Assembly (NCBI RefSeq): GCF_900094555.1
Contig: NZ_FMAC01000019.1
Coordinates: 23,457-87,456 of the forward strand
DNA from: Martinezella hainanensis
GTDB taxonomy: Bacteria > Pseudomonadota > Alphaproteobacteria > Rhizobiales > Rhizobiaceae
Length of the DNA: 64,000 bases
Direction: 5' to 3'
Under the pieces are notes generated by a model. It saw only the letters and a program-made list of their open reading frames with translations. It ran no database searches and was not told the origin of the DNA. Shown here in pieces: positions 42,464 through 50,240 of the stretch (its first letter is position 1; each line of letters opens with the position of its first letter). Position numbers and translations under genes: made by a program.

Positions 42464-43682
42464 AGCATCTTCCCCGCTTCGCGTACCCGCGAACGCAAAT
42501 TCCTCCGAACAAAATCAAACTCCAGTCGCCGAGGCCCCATCCTCCAACCCGGCGCCCCAGCCGTCGACGACTGCCCCGGCTACACCTGCGGCACCTCCCG
42601 AAAAGCCGCGCAAGCGCCGCAGCATGACGCGACCGGTGATGTTTGCGCTGCTTCCGGCCGCGCTCGTCATCGGCGGCTATTACTACGTCACCGGCGGACA
42701 GATCATGTCCACGGACAATGCCTATATCCAGGCCGACATGGTTGGCGTTTCCACTGACGTATCCGGCACGGTGATTTCGGTCGACGTGCATGAGAACGAG
42801 GTCGTGAAGAAAGGGCAGGTGCTCTTCCGCCTGAAGCCCGATTCGTTCCGGATCGCGCTCGAAGGCGCGAAAGCGCAGCTCGGCAATGCCAGGAACCAGA
42901 TCCTGAACCTGCAGGCAAGCTACAAGCAGGCCCTGGCCGAGATCGCCCAGGCGCAAGCCGACATCCCGTACTATCAAACGGAATTCGACCGCCAGCAGAA
43001 TCTGATCAACAGCTCGGTCGCTTCCAAGGCGGCTCTCGACCAGGCCAGGCATAATCTCGAAGCCGCGCAACAGAAGGTATTGGTCGCACAGGCTACGGCT
43101 GCCGCAACTCTCGCCCAATTGGGCGGCGAAGGCACCGCCGATCTGCCTGCCGAACAGAACCCGCTCTATCTGCAGGCCAAGGCTGCCGTCGACAATGCGC
43201 AGCGCGAGCTTGACGATACCGTCGTGAAGGCACCCTTCGACGGCGTGACCGCCAATGTTCCCTCGTTGCAGGTCGGAGCCTATCTGACGGCCTCCCAGCC
43301 GGGCTTCTCGCTGGTTTCCACCACGCATCTATGGATCAATGCCAGCCCGAAGGAAACCGAGCTCACTTACGTTCGGCCCCACCAGAAGGTCGACATCTCG
43401 GTCGATGCCTATCCGGGCGTCACCTGGAAGGGCACGGTCGCCAGCATTTCGCCGGCATCCGGCTCGAGCTTCTCGCTTCTGCCGGCGCAGAACACGACCG
43501 GTAACTGGGTCAAGGTCGTACAGCGCATACCGATGATCATCAATATCGACGATACGGCAGGCAAGCCTCCGCTACGCGTCGGGATGAGTGTCGTCGCCGA
43601 TGTCGACACCGGCCACGCCCGCGGCCTGCCTGATTTCATTACCAACCTGCTGGGCCATTCCCGCGGTCAGGATCATGAGTAA
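42456..43682 (+). CDS. EmrA/HlyD-type membrane fusion protein
   Basis: A 408-residue periplasmic adaptor. A Pro/Ala-rich cytosolic tail (1-55) is followed by one TM (about 60-80, MFALLPAALVIGGYYYVTGG), the biotinyl-lipoyl half, a long alpha-helical hairpin (about 125-240, LGNARNQILNLQASYKQALAEIAQAQADIPYY) and beta-barrel domains. It links an MFS pump to an outer-membrane channel. It overlaps marR by 8 bases and emrB by 8 bases, so all three genes are translationally coupled. Confidence 0.93.
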   Translation: MAEASSPLRVPANANSSEQNQTPVAEAPSSNPAPQPSTTAPATPAAPPEKPRKRRSMTRPVMFALLPAALVIGGYYYVTGGQIMSTDNAYIQADMVGVSTDVSGTVISVDVHENEVVKKGQVLFRLKPDSFRIALEGAKAQLGNARNQILNLQASYKQALAEIAQAQADIPYYQTEFDRQQNLINSSVASKAALDQARHNLEAAQQKVLVAQATAAATLAQLGGEGTADLPAEQNPLYLQAKAAVDNAQRELDDTVVKAPFDGVTANVPSLQVGAYLTASQPGFSLVSTTHLWINASPKETELTYVRPHQKVDISVDAYPGVTWKGTVASISPASGSSFSLLPAQNTTGNWVKVVQRIPMIINIDDTAGKPPLRVGMSVVADVDTGHARGLPDFITNLLGHSRGQDHE

Positions 43683-45222
43683 TAACGCCACAGCTTCTCC
43701 CACCGCACCCGTCGTCGCCAATCGCGGCGCGATTACCGCCTGCGTCATCCTGTCCGTCATCATGCAGGCGCTGGACACGACGATCGCCAATGTGGCGCTG
43801 CCGCACATACAGGGTGACGTCTCGGCCAGCGCCGACCAGATCAACTGGGTGCTGACGTCCTACATCGTCGCGGCTGCCATCATGACTCCGCCCTCCGGCT
43901 TCCTCTCGGCGAAATTCGGCCGCAAGCGTGTCCTGCTGGTGGCAATCGCCGGCTTCGTCGTTGCCTCGGTCCTATGCGGCCTGTCGGAATCGCTGATACA
44001 GATCGTCGGCTTCCGCCTGCTGCAAGGCCTGTTCGGCGCGTCGCTCGTACCGCTGTCGCAGGGCATTCTGCTCGATATCTACAATGTCGAGGAGCGTGGC
44101 CGCGCCATGGCACTGTTCGGCGTTTCGGTCATGGTCGGCCCGGTGCTCGGGCCGGTCATCGGCGGCTGGCTGACCGACAATATCAGTTGGCGCTGGGTGT
44201 TCTACATCAACGTGCCAATCGGCGCGCTCGCCTTCTTCGGCATCGTCGTCTACGTGACCGAGACAAAGCTCGACGCGCTCGCCAAGCTCGACTGGTTCGG
44301 CTTCGGCATGCTTTCGATCGCGATCGCCGGTCTGCAGCTATTCCTCGACCGCGGCGAGCAGCTCGACTGGTTCTATTCGAGCGAGATCATCATCGAGGCA
44401 CTCGTCTGCGTCAGCGCCTTCTATCTCTTCCTCGTGCATATGTTCACGGCCGAGCGAAGTTTCGTCAATCCGCGGCTCTTCATGGACCAGAACTTTGCCG
44501 TCAGCATCCTGTTCATCTTCATCGTCGGCGTGACCTATCTGGCTTCGCTGGCGCTGATGACGCCTTATCTGCAGACGCTGATGGGCTATCCGGTCGTGAC
44601 GGCCGGCATCGTCATGGGACCGCGCGGCCTCGGCACGATGTTCTGCATGTTCCTGGTCGGGCGGCTGATCGGCAAGGTGGACACGCGCTGGCTGCTGTTC
44701 ATCGGTCTCGCGCTGACGGCCTGGGCCATGTACGACATGACGGGCTGGACACCGGATGTTTCGCAATGGACGCTAATATCAGTCGGCTTCGTTCAGGGTG
44801 CAGGCCTCGGCTTCCTCTTCGTGCCGCTGACGACGATCGCCTTCGCGACGCTGCCGGCTCAGATGCGCGGCGAGGGGACCGGTCTCTACAACCTCTCGCG
44901 TAACATCGGCTCCAGTGTCGGCATTTCGGTCGTTTCGATGCTGATTACCGAGAATACGCAGGTCAACCATGCCAACATCGCGGCCTATGTGACGCCGTTC
45001 AATCGCTATTTCGACGTCACCGCGGCACAGGGCGTGAGCCCGTTTACGGCAGTCGGCAGGGCATCGCTCGACGGTATGATCACGACGCAGGCGACCATCA
45101 TCGCTTATATGGACGACTTCAAACTGCTGATGCTGATGTCGATCTTCGCCATGCCGCTGCTGGTGCTCTTGCGCAAGCCGAAGGCGCCGCCGGCAGTCGA
45201 TCACAGCGTCGCAATGGAATAG
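43675..45222 (+). CDS. EmrB/QacA-type 14-TM multidrug MFS transporter
   Basis: A 515-residue DHA2-family proton antiporter. The family motif LDTTIANVALPHI is in TM1, followed by NWVLTSYIVAAAIMTPPSGFLSAKFGRKR (motif A). About 14 TM segments can be counted. Together with the HlyD partner it should export hydrophobic drugs, plant phenolics or flavonoids. The ATG at 43675 overlaps the HlyD stop; a longer ORF upstream lies within emrA. A strong terminator follows. Confidence 0.93.
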   Translation: MSNNATASPTAPVVANRGAITACVILSVIMQALDTTIANVALPHIQGDVSASADQINWVLTSYIVAAAIMTPPSGFLSAKFGRKRVLLVAIAGFVVASVLCGLSESLIQIVGFRLLQGLFGASLVPLSQGILLDIYNVEERGRAMALFGVSVMVGPVLGPVIGGWLTDNISWRWVFYINVPIGALAFFGIVVYVTETKLDALAKLDWFGFGMLSIAIAGLQLFLDRGEQLDWFYSSEIIIEALVCVSAFYLFLVHMFTAERSFVNPRLFMDQNFAVSILFIFIVGVTYLASLALMTPYLQTLMGYPVVTAGIVMGPRGLGTMFCMFLVGRLIGKVDTRWLLFIGLALTAWAMYDMTGWTPDVSQWTLISVGFVQGAGLGFLFVPLTTIAFATLPAQMRGEGTGLYNLSRNIGSSVGISVVSMLITENTQVNHANIAAYVTPFNRYFDVTAAQGVSPFTAVGRASLDGMITTQATIIAYMDDFKLLMLMSIFAMPLLVLLRKPKAPPAVDHSVAME

Positions 45223-45257
45223 CCGCGCAGCCTTTCCAGTTTCACTGTGTGGCTCAT

Positions 45258-45292
45258 GGCCGCCGGGCGCCACCCCGGCGGCCTATTTTTTT
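45258..45292 (+). terminator. Rho-independent terminator of the marR-emrAB operon
   Basis: GGCCGCCGGG and CCCGGCGGCC form a perfect 10-bp stem with a 6-base loop, followed by TATTTTTTT. It lies five bases from the end of the convergent mpg gene and may also serve the other strand. Confidence 0.88.
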
Positions 45293-45297
45293 GTCGA

Positions 45298-45894
45298 TCA
45301 CGGAAAACGCCGGCTGACGAAGCGCGAACCGACGGCACCGAAACGCCAGAGCGGGTCCACATTCTTGGTGATGCCAATGCGCTTGCCCGCGACGATTGCC
45401 ACGGGCTCGGCGAGCGAAACGGCAAACGGCATCGCGTCGAGGGCGCGACCGTCGAGACTTATGTCGACGGCCAATGCCTGGGAGAGTTTGCCAGGCCCGT
45501 TGCAAAGCGAAACGATATCATCGAGACCCCGCCGGCGAATCATCTGCTCAATACCGCTTTCCGGCTCCAGCGCGCGGATGAGCACGGCACTTGCGCCGAC
45601 GCAGACGAAATTCAAACACCAATGAATGCCATAGGACCGGTAAACATAGGCATGCCCGGCCGGTCCGAACATGGCCGCATTGCGCGCCGTAGGCCCGCGA
45701 TAAGCGTGGGATGCCGCATCATCCGGCCGATAGGCCTCCGTTTCGACAATACGCCCTCCGATACCCGCGACAGTCAAGCGCGCTCCGATCAGCTCGGAAG
45801 CAACTGCAACGGCGTCCCGGCTGAAGAAGGCGGCAAGGGCAGGGCCTGCGAGAGGCTTGGTACCGAGGGAGAGGGAACCATTGTCGAGTGTCAT
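45298..45894 (-). CDS. DNA-3-methyladenine glycosylase (AAG/Mpg family)
   Basis: Removes alkylated and deaminated purines from DNA in base excision repair. The 198-residue protein belongs to the eukaryotic-like AAG family: ETEAY (catalytic Glu), HAYRGPTARNAAMFGPAGHAYVYRSYGIHWCLNFV and the GPGKLSQALAV block. The ATG at 45894 is preferred; an upstream start at 45999 would add an unrelated 35-residue leader. It converges on the efflux operon terminator. Confidence 0.92.
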   Translation of the reverse strand: MTLDNGSLSLGTKPLAGPALAAFFSRDAVAVASELIGARLTVAGIGGRIVETEAYRPDDAASHAYRGPTARNAAMFGPAGHAYVYRSYGIHWCLNFVCVGASAVLIRALEPESGIEQMIRRRGLDDIVSLCNGPGKLSQALAVDISLDGRALDAMPFAVSLAEPVAIVAGKRIGITKNVDPLWRFGAVGSRFVSRRFP

Positions 45895-45980
45895 GGGCGA
45901 GGGCGATATCCAGGTTGATCGACGCCGAACCTTTTGTAAGAGAGCGCAGAACTTTAGAGCCTCTTTTCCTACAAATTTTG

Positions 45981-46154
45981 ATGAAAGCACAGCAGACAAT
46001 TAGCCCGACGACGGATTTCCAGGATACGCAATCCGATCGACGGCGCTGGAAAGAACATTCCTTTCGCTGGATCGTAAAATCCGCCGACGGACCCTTCTTT
46101 AACAAAACCGTCCAACTTACTGATCTAAATAAATCTCCATTTGAAAAAAACTGA
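45981..46154 (+). CDS. Possible 57-residue ORF
   Basis: A short frame MKAQQTISPTTDFQ... ends ...NKSPFEKN within the 778-base gap between mpg and the tRNA gene. It is polar, unrecognised, and has no clear ribosome-binding site. The region is AT-richer than coding DNA nearby. It may be non-coding. Confidence 0.2.
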   Translation: MKAQQTISPTTDFQDTQSDRRRWKEHSFRWIVKSADGPFFNKTVQLTDLNKSPFEKN

Positions 46155-46171
46155 ATAAAAGAGAGCGAGGC

Positions 46172-46192
46172 GGCAAACGAGGATTGTTTGCC
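46172..46192. repeat. Inverted repeat in the mpg-tRNA gap
   Basis: GGCAAAC-N7-GTTTGCC, perfect 7-bp arms. The flanks (GCG before, CGC after) extend pairing loosely. No T-run follows, and its role is unknown. Confidence 0.35.
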
Positions 46193-46244
46193 CGCGCCTT
46201 TGATTCGCCGAAATGAAGAGGTCGGATGCTTTACGCGATGACAA

Positions 46245-46272
46245 TTGACAAACACTAAGCTTTGCTTATCAT
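46245..46272 (+). promoter_or_regulatory. Sigma-70-type promoter of the candidate small RNA
   Basis: TTGACA at 46245-46250, a 16-base spacer and TATCAT at 46267-46272. It leads directly into a short region that ends in a strong terminator, with no ORF between. Confidence 0.55.
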
Positions 46273-46278
46273 TAGTCT

Positions 46279-46352
46279 GCTTCAGTCAGATTTGACCCCT
46301 GACCTGGCGAAGGGGGTTCGGCCGCTTTAGATGGCCGGCCCCCCTTGTTTTT
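46279..46352 (+). ncRNA. Candidate small RNA, about 70 nt
   Basis: A transcript starting 6-7 bases after the -10 box would run about 70 bases to the terminator at 46310-46352. The 5' part (about 30 bases) is single-stranded-looking and pyrimidine-rich with CCCCTGACCTGG; the 3' part is a GC-rich stem-loop with T tail. No ORF fits. I do not recognise the family, and identity with known alphaproteobacterial sRNA families (for example AbcR/alpha-r15) is not evident. Confidence 0.5.
46310..46352 (+). terminator. Terminator hairpin of the candidate small RNA
   Basis: AAGGGGG (46310-46316) pairs with CCCCCTT (46340-46346), with an inner CGGCC/GGCCG stem, and GTTTTT follows. Confidence 0.75.
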
Positions 46353-46672
46353 GCCAGCCCAGGCAAGCGCCGTCGAATGGTTTGGATGCTCATCGAGAAG
46401 CGATGCGATCCCACAATCCAGCCCCCCGACTTTTCATCGCGCTATCAGAATCATGATCCACGCTTGGCTAGCCTCGCCTTCTGGGTATTTCCCCAATTTG
46501 CCTATCCGCATGGTGCGCGGGCAATGGAGGCTGGCGATACCGAATAAGTTGACGCAGCGTTGCAAGTCGCTATAAGCGCAAGTCGGAAGCCGAAATAGTC
46601 GCTAACTGCGTCGCGACACTACGGTTGCCGCACCGGATATTGGAGAATAAAATTCTTCAATATCAAATAGAT

Positions 46673-46762
46673 GGAAGAGTGTCCGAGTGGTTTAAGGAAC
46701 CGGTCTTGAAAACCGGCGTGCGGGAAACCGTACCGTGGGTTCGAATCCCACCTCTTCCGCCA
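46673..46762 (+). tRNA. tRNA-Ser(UGA)
   Basis: The 90-base gene has a GGAAGAG / CTCTTCC acceptor stem, discriminator G and encoded CCA. The anticodon loop CTTGAAA gives anticodon UGA, which reads UCA. A long variable arm (GCGGGAAACCGTACC region) and the GGTTCGAATCC T-loop confirm a class II serine tRNA. Confidence 0.97.
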
Positions 46763-46858
46763 TATCTCTATGAAATCATTATGTTTTAAGGGCAGGTAGG
46801 CGGCTCTCTGTCTGATGCCGCCCAAGGTCACTGCTGGTTAGCGCCGCCCCGATTGGTT

Positions 46859-47614
46859 TTACAAGGGCGTGCAGAAAAGCTGTACGAATTTGAAGCTCGT
46901 CAGCCAGCCAATGTCCGGTGAGACGCCGACGTCAACGACGTCTTTGCCGTCATAGGCATCCACCTTGAAGCTGTAGTCCAGATCCTCGAATATTTTCATG
47001 ATCGTGGAGACCGTCCTGACCGGATTGTCGAAGAGGAAAGTGTGCAGTTCAAGATTGATGTAGGGCCGATAGGACAGAATCTTTGGTGCCCCGAGCAATA
47101 CTTCGAGATCAGCTCCGTCCACATCGATCTTCAGGAAATCGACCTTTCTCAAATGATCATAGTCGTCATCCAGCCTGACGACCTCCACCTTCGTCGACAT
47201 TCTCGGGTCTTGATCCGATGCCAGAACCATGAAGGAACCCTGGCTGTCGTAAACCGGCAACAAGCCCTTCCGGTCGCCAGCCGCGCGCGGATGGACGACG
47301 ACGTTTTCCAATCCATTCAGCTTGGCATTGCGTTCGATCACGGCAGCATTGGCGGGAGACGCCTCCCAGGCATGGACCACACCGCTCGGCCCGGCGCACA
47401 GTGCCAGAAGAACCGTTGTAAGTCCTTGATGTGCACCACATTCAAGGATCGTGGCACCTGGCCTGATGGTGTCGATCCACCATTGCCGTTCGCTTTGCCA
47501 CTGATTGGGATAGCTGTACCATTGCCGGCCCAACTCGTCCTGAATATGAATATCGAACTTATGCGGACCGACAAAACGCTCGCGAGCGATGAACGGTTCG
47601 AAGACTTCAGACAT
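46859..47614 (-). CDS. FkbM-family methyltransferase
   Basis: A 251-residue SAM-dependent methyltransferase of the FkbM family. The SAM loop is LECGAHQGLTTVLLAL, with the acidic WEASPANAAVIERNAKLNGL strand, and the conserved DFLKIDVDGADLEVLLGA block follows. Substrates are often sugars or secreted glycans; here unknown. AAGGGGGC lies about 8 bases before the ATG. It sits directly after tRNA-Ser, a common site for inserted genes, but I see no integrase or att repeat. Confidence 0.85.
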   Translation of the reverse strand: MSEVFEPFIARERFVGPHKFDIHIQDELGRQWYSYPNQWQSERQWWIDTIRPGATILECGAHQGLTTVLLALCAGPSGVVHAWEASPANAAVIERNAKLNGLENVVVHPRAAGDRKGLLPVYDSQGSFMVLASDQDPRMSTKVEVVRLDDDYDHLRKVDFLKIDVDGADLEVLLGAPKILSYRPYINLELHTFLFDNPVRTVSTIMKIFEDLDYSFKVDAYDGKDVVDVGVSPDIGWLTSFKFVQLFCTPL

Positions 47615-47772
47615 CTTGGTATGCCCCCTTTACCCAACATACACGACCTGCCGAAAGCAGGCCCATCGAACGCCCGCAGTCTTACAGGATCGCCTGATGT
47701 AGATCAATAATTACTAATATCTAATGTTTAATCCGATCGCGGGCTGATGGCCGTCGAGAGTGAAGCATGACG

Positions 47773-47799
47773 TGTCACATTGGGAACGCCTGTCTTGTC
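47773..47799 (+). promoter_or_regulatory. Near-consensus ECF41 promoter
   Basis: TGTCACA at 47773-47779, a 16-base spacer and TGTC at 47796-47799. The consensus known for ECF41 sigma factors is TGTCACA with CGTC about 16 bases on; one base differs. It lies 37 bases before the flavodoxin gene, which is coupled to an ECF41 gene, so the operon is probably autoregulated. Confidence 0.65.
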
Positions 47800-47836
47800 T
47801 TGTCCTTCGCAACGCGAATTTCAAAGGAGATGACAA

Positions 47837-48460
47837 ATGATCCGCCAGCGCATCGCAATCGTCTATCATAGCGGCTATGGACATACGGGCCGGCAGGCCG
47901 AAGCCGTCAGGGCGGGGGTCGAAGAGGTCGATGGCGCAGAAGCCATGCTGTTGACCGTCGACGAGGTGGAGCATCACTGGGGCGACCTCAATGCCGCGCA
48001 GGCGATCATCTTCGGTTCGCCGACCTATATGGGCGCGGTTTCCGCACCGTTCAAAGCCTTTCAGGAAGCGACGTCAAATACCGTTCTTGCCAGAGGCTAT
48101 CTCTGGAAGGACAAGATCGCAGCCGGCTTCACCACCTCCGGATCGCGATCCGGCGACAAGCTTTCGACGCTGATGCAGATGGTGATCTTCGCCGCCCAGC
48201 ACGGAATGCATTGGGTCGGCCTCGATCTGCCGCCGGCGAACTGCTCTTCAACAGGCTCGGAGGAGGATATGAACCGTCTCGGCTTCTGGCTTGGCGCGGC
48301 CGCGCAGGCGAATACGGATGAAGGCCCCGAAATCGCGCCGCCTGCATCCGATCTTGCGACCGCGCGCCATCTTGGAAAACGTGTGGCGCTGACCACGCTG
48401 CAATTCGCTCGCGGCCGCGACTTCAATCCATTTCCACGCGAGCTTGCTGCCCATGAGTGA
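47837..48460 (+). CDS. Flavodoxin-fold NAD(P)H:quinone oxidoreductase-like protein
   Basis: A 207-residue WrbA/flavodoxin-type flavoprotein. The FMN phosphate loop is VYHSGYGHTGRQAE near the N-terminus, with the GSPTYMGAVSAPFKAF block and a long C-terminal helix. It should reduce quinones or related acceptors with two electrons. AAAGGAG lies just upstream of the ATG. Its last eight bases overlap the sigma factor gene, and its promoter matches the ECF41 consensus, so it is the likely direct target of that sigma factor. Confidence 0.85.
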   Translation: MIRQRIAIVYHSGYGHTGRQAEAVRAGVEEVDGAEAMLLTVDEVEHHWGDLNAAQAIIFGSPTYMGAVSAPFKAFQEATSNTVLARGYLWKDKIAAGFTTSGSRSGDKLSTLMQMVIFAAQHGMHWVGLDLPPANCSSTGSEEDMNRLGFWLGAAAQANTDEGPEIAPPASDLATARHLGKRVALTTLQFARGRDFNPFPRELAAHE

Positions 48461-49325
48461 AGCGCCCTCCGACCCGATCTTTTCCGAGCTGCGTCCACGT
48501 CTGGTTCGGCTTGCCTACAGGATGCTCGGGTCGGTCGCGGATGCGGAGGACGTCGTCCAGGAGACGTGGCTACGCTGGCTGGCGACCGATCGTTCCTCCG
48601 TTCGCGAGCCGGCGGCATTCCTGCGCACCGTCGTCACCAGACTTTGTCTGAACGAGCTGAAATCGGCGCGCCGTCGCCGGGAGTCCTATGTGGGTTCCTG
48701 GCTGCCCGAGCCGATTTTCGATCCGGAGGACGGCGATGCCGGCGACGATATAACCATGCCGTTGATGCTGGCCTTGGAGCGCCTTTCGCCGCTGGAGCGT
48801 GCCGCCTTTCTTCTGCATGACGTGTTCGGCATGAATTTCGATGAGATATCCTCCGCGATCGGTCGCGAGGCAGCCGCTTGTCGCAAGCTTGCCAGCCGGG
48901 CGAGGGCACATGTCGCTGAAGCCCGGCCGCGCTTCGCCGTCGGCAGGGAGCAGGGGCTCAAGCTTGCCGCAGCCTTCTTCACGGCATCGAGAACGGGAGA
49001 CATGGCCTCCCTCCAGGCCTTGCTTTCCGAGGATGTCGTTGTCTATGCCGACGGCGGCGGCAAGGTGGCGACATCCCAACGACCACACATCGGGCTCTCT
49101 GCCACCATGCGGCTTCATGAGCAGCTGGCGCGAATTTTCCGCGCGCAGCCCTCACAACTGATCCACTATGCCGTCATCGATGGCTTGCCTGGTTTCGTGA
49201 CAATAGAAGGCGACAATGTGGTGCAGACGACCGCGCTGCAGATCGAGCAGGATAAGGTCGTTACCATCTATTGCACCCGCAATCCGGACAAGCTGCAGCA
49301 CGTTATCGGCGCCATGACACATTGA
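48453..49325 (+). CDS. ECF41-type RNA polymerase sigma factor
   Basis: A 290-residue extracytoplasmic-function sigma factor. Region 2 (about 10-75, AYRMLGSVADAEDVVQETWLRW) and region 4 (about 105-160, LSPLERAAFLLHDVFGMNFDEISSAIG) are followed by a SnoaL-like C-terminal extension. The group's three hallmarks are all present: WLPEP (83-87), DGGGKV (200-205) and NPDKL (277-281). In ECF41 factors the extension itself controls activity in place of a separate anti-sigma factor, and none is encoded nearby. The ATG at 48453 overlaps the flavodoxin stop; one at 48444 is also possible. Confidence 0.9.
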   Translation: MSEAPSDPIFSELRPRLVRLAYRMLGSVADAEDVVQETWLRWLATDRSSVREPAAFLRTVVTRLCLNELKSARRRRESYVGSWLPEPIFDPEDGDAGDDITMPLMLALERLSPLERAAFLLHDVFGMNFDEISSAIGREAAACRKLASRARAHVAEARPRFAVGREQGLKLAAAFFTASRTGDMASLQALLSEDVVVYADGGGKVATSQRPHIGLSATMRLHEQLARIFRAQPSQLIHYAVIDGLPGFVTIEGDNVVQTTALQIEQDKVVTIYCTRNPDKLQHVIGAMTH

Positions 49326-49333
49326 GCGTTGAC

Positions 49334-49375
49334 GGCGCGAAGAGTGAGATGCGAAATGCGCATCTTCCTTGCGCC
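49334..49375 (+). repeat. Extended stem-loop after the ECF41 gene
   Basis: The inner stem AGATGCG-AAATG-CGCATCT (49347-49365) sits inside an outer GGCGC / GCGCC pair (49334-49338 and 49371-49375). It starts nine bases after the sigma factor stop and has no T-run. It may protect the transcript's 3' end or act as a Rho-assisted terminator before the GNAT gene. Confidence 0.45.
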
Positions 49376-49404
49376 GCGATGGCGCTTTGGCAAAGAGGAT
49401 GGGC

Positions 49405-49908
49405 ATGCAGCGCTTCAGCATACGCCGCCTGCAGCGTGACGACGCTTCGATGTTCAGGGAGGTCCGCCTGGAAGGACTGGCCCGCCATCCGGAAGCATTT
49501 GGCGCATCGTACGAAGAAGAGCTCGATTATTCGCTGGCTCAAATTGGCGACAGGATTGAAAACAGCGCCATATTTGGCGGCTTTGCGGATGACGGAACGC
49601 TGGTTGGCGTCGTCGCGGTTGCGCGGTCAAAGGGCGCGAAGATGCGCCACATCGCCTCCATCTGGGGCATGTATGTACGCCCGGAAGGCCGAGGCACCGG
49701 CCTGTCGCGCTCACTGATGATCGCGGCGATCGACGAGGCAAAACGCACCTGCAGCTCGATACGGCTCACCGTCGTATCTTCCAATGCGGCAGCCATTCGC
49801 CTCTATGAATCCCTTGGCTTCAAGGCCTGGGCGGTCGATACGGAAGCGCTAAAAGTCGACGATATCTATCATGACGAAATACTGATGCGTCTTGATACAC
49901 GCGCCTGA
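49405..49908 (+). CDS. GNAT-family N-acetyltransferase
   Basis: A 167-residue acetyltransferase with the RimI-like acetyl-CoA loop MYVRPEGRGTGLSRSLM and the LTVVSSNAAAIRLYESLGFKAWA block. The substrate is unknown. AAAGAGG lies seven bases before the ATG at 49405, which is preferred to 49399. It stands alone downstream of the sigma factor; a stem-loop separates them. Confidence 0.85.
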   Translation: MQRFSIRRLQRDDASMFREVRLEGLARHPEAFGASYEEELDYSLAQIGDRIENSAIFGGFADDGTLVGVVAVARSKGAKMRHIASIWGMYVRPEGRGTGLSRSLMIAAIDEAKRTCSSIRLTVVSSNAAAIRLYESLGFKAWAVDTEALKVDDIYHDEILMRLDTRA

Positions 49909-50240
49909 AAGAGCTGCGCCAAATCTGCCCATCGCAATCCCAGCTCAATGACAAACCGAATGAATCTGTTGCAATCCGGAACGACCGGCGGCGGTCAGGA
50001 AATAGATTATCACCGGAGCGGGAAGATCATGACCCGCGCTACTTGCAGCAGACAGCACTTTACCAGGCATTAACCATGATCTTCAGAAATTCTTCGGTGC
50101 GCTCAATTTGCATCGCAAAATGGACAAACTGCAATCATGATTAAAGCACCGTTAGGTGATTGGAGCGTAGCAGGATACCGGAATGAGGGACCTACCGGTA
50201 GCAGACCTCCGTCAATGTAATGAGTAGCGGCTTGGGACAG
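49909..50240. other. Intergenic region upstream of rlpA
   Basis: About 330 bases with no gene. The only motif I note is TTAACCAT at 50070-50077, the half-site reported for the cell-cycle regulator CtrA in rhizobia. No second half-site at the canonical spacing is visible. Confidence 0.4.

Noticed and set aside
46345..46575. A 76-codon frame after the candidate small RNA
   Set aside because: It starts inside the terminator, has poor codon bias and no ribosome-binding site.
46673..47620. Genomic island integrated at tRNA-Ser
   Set aside because: No integrase and no repeat of the tRNA 3' end was found in the window. FkbM beside a tRNA is not enough.
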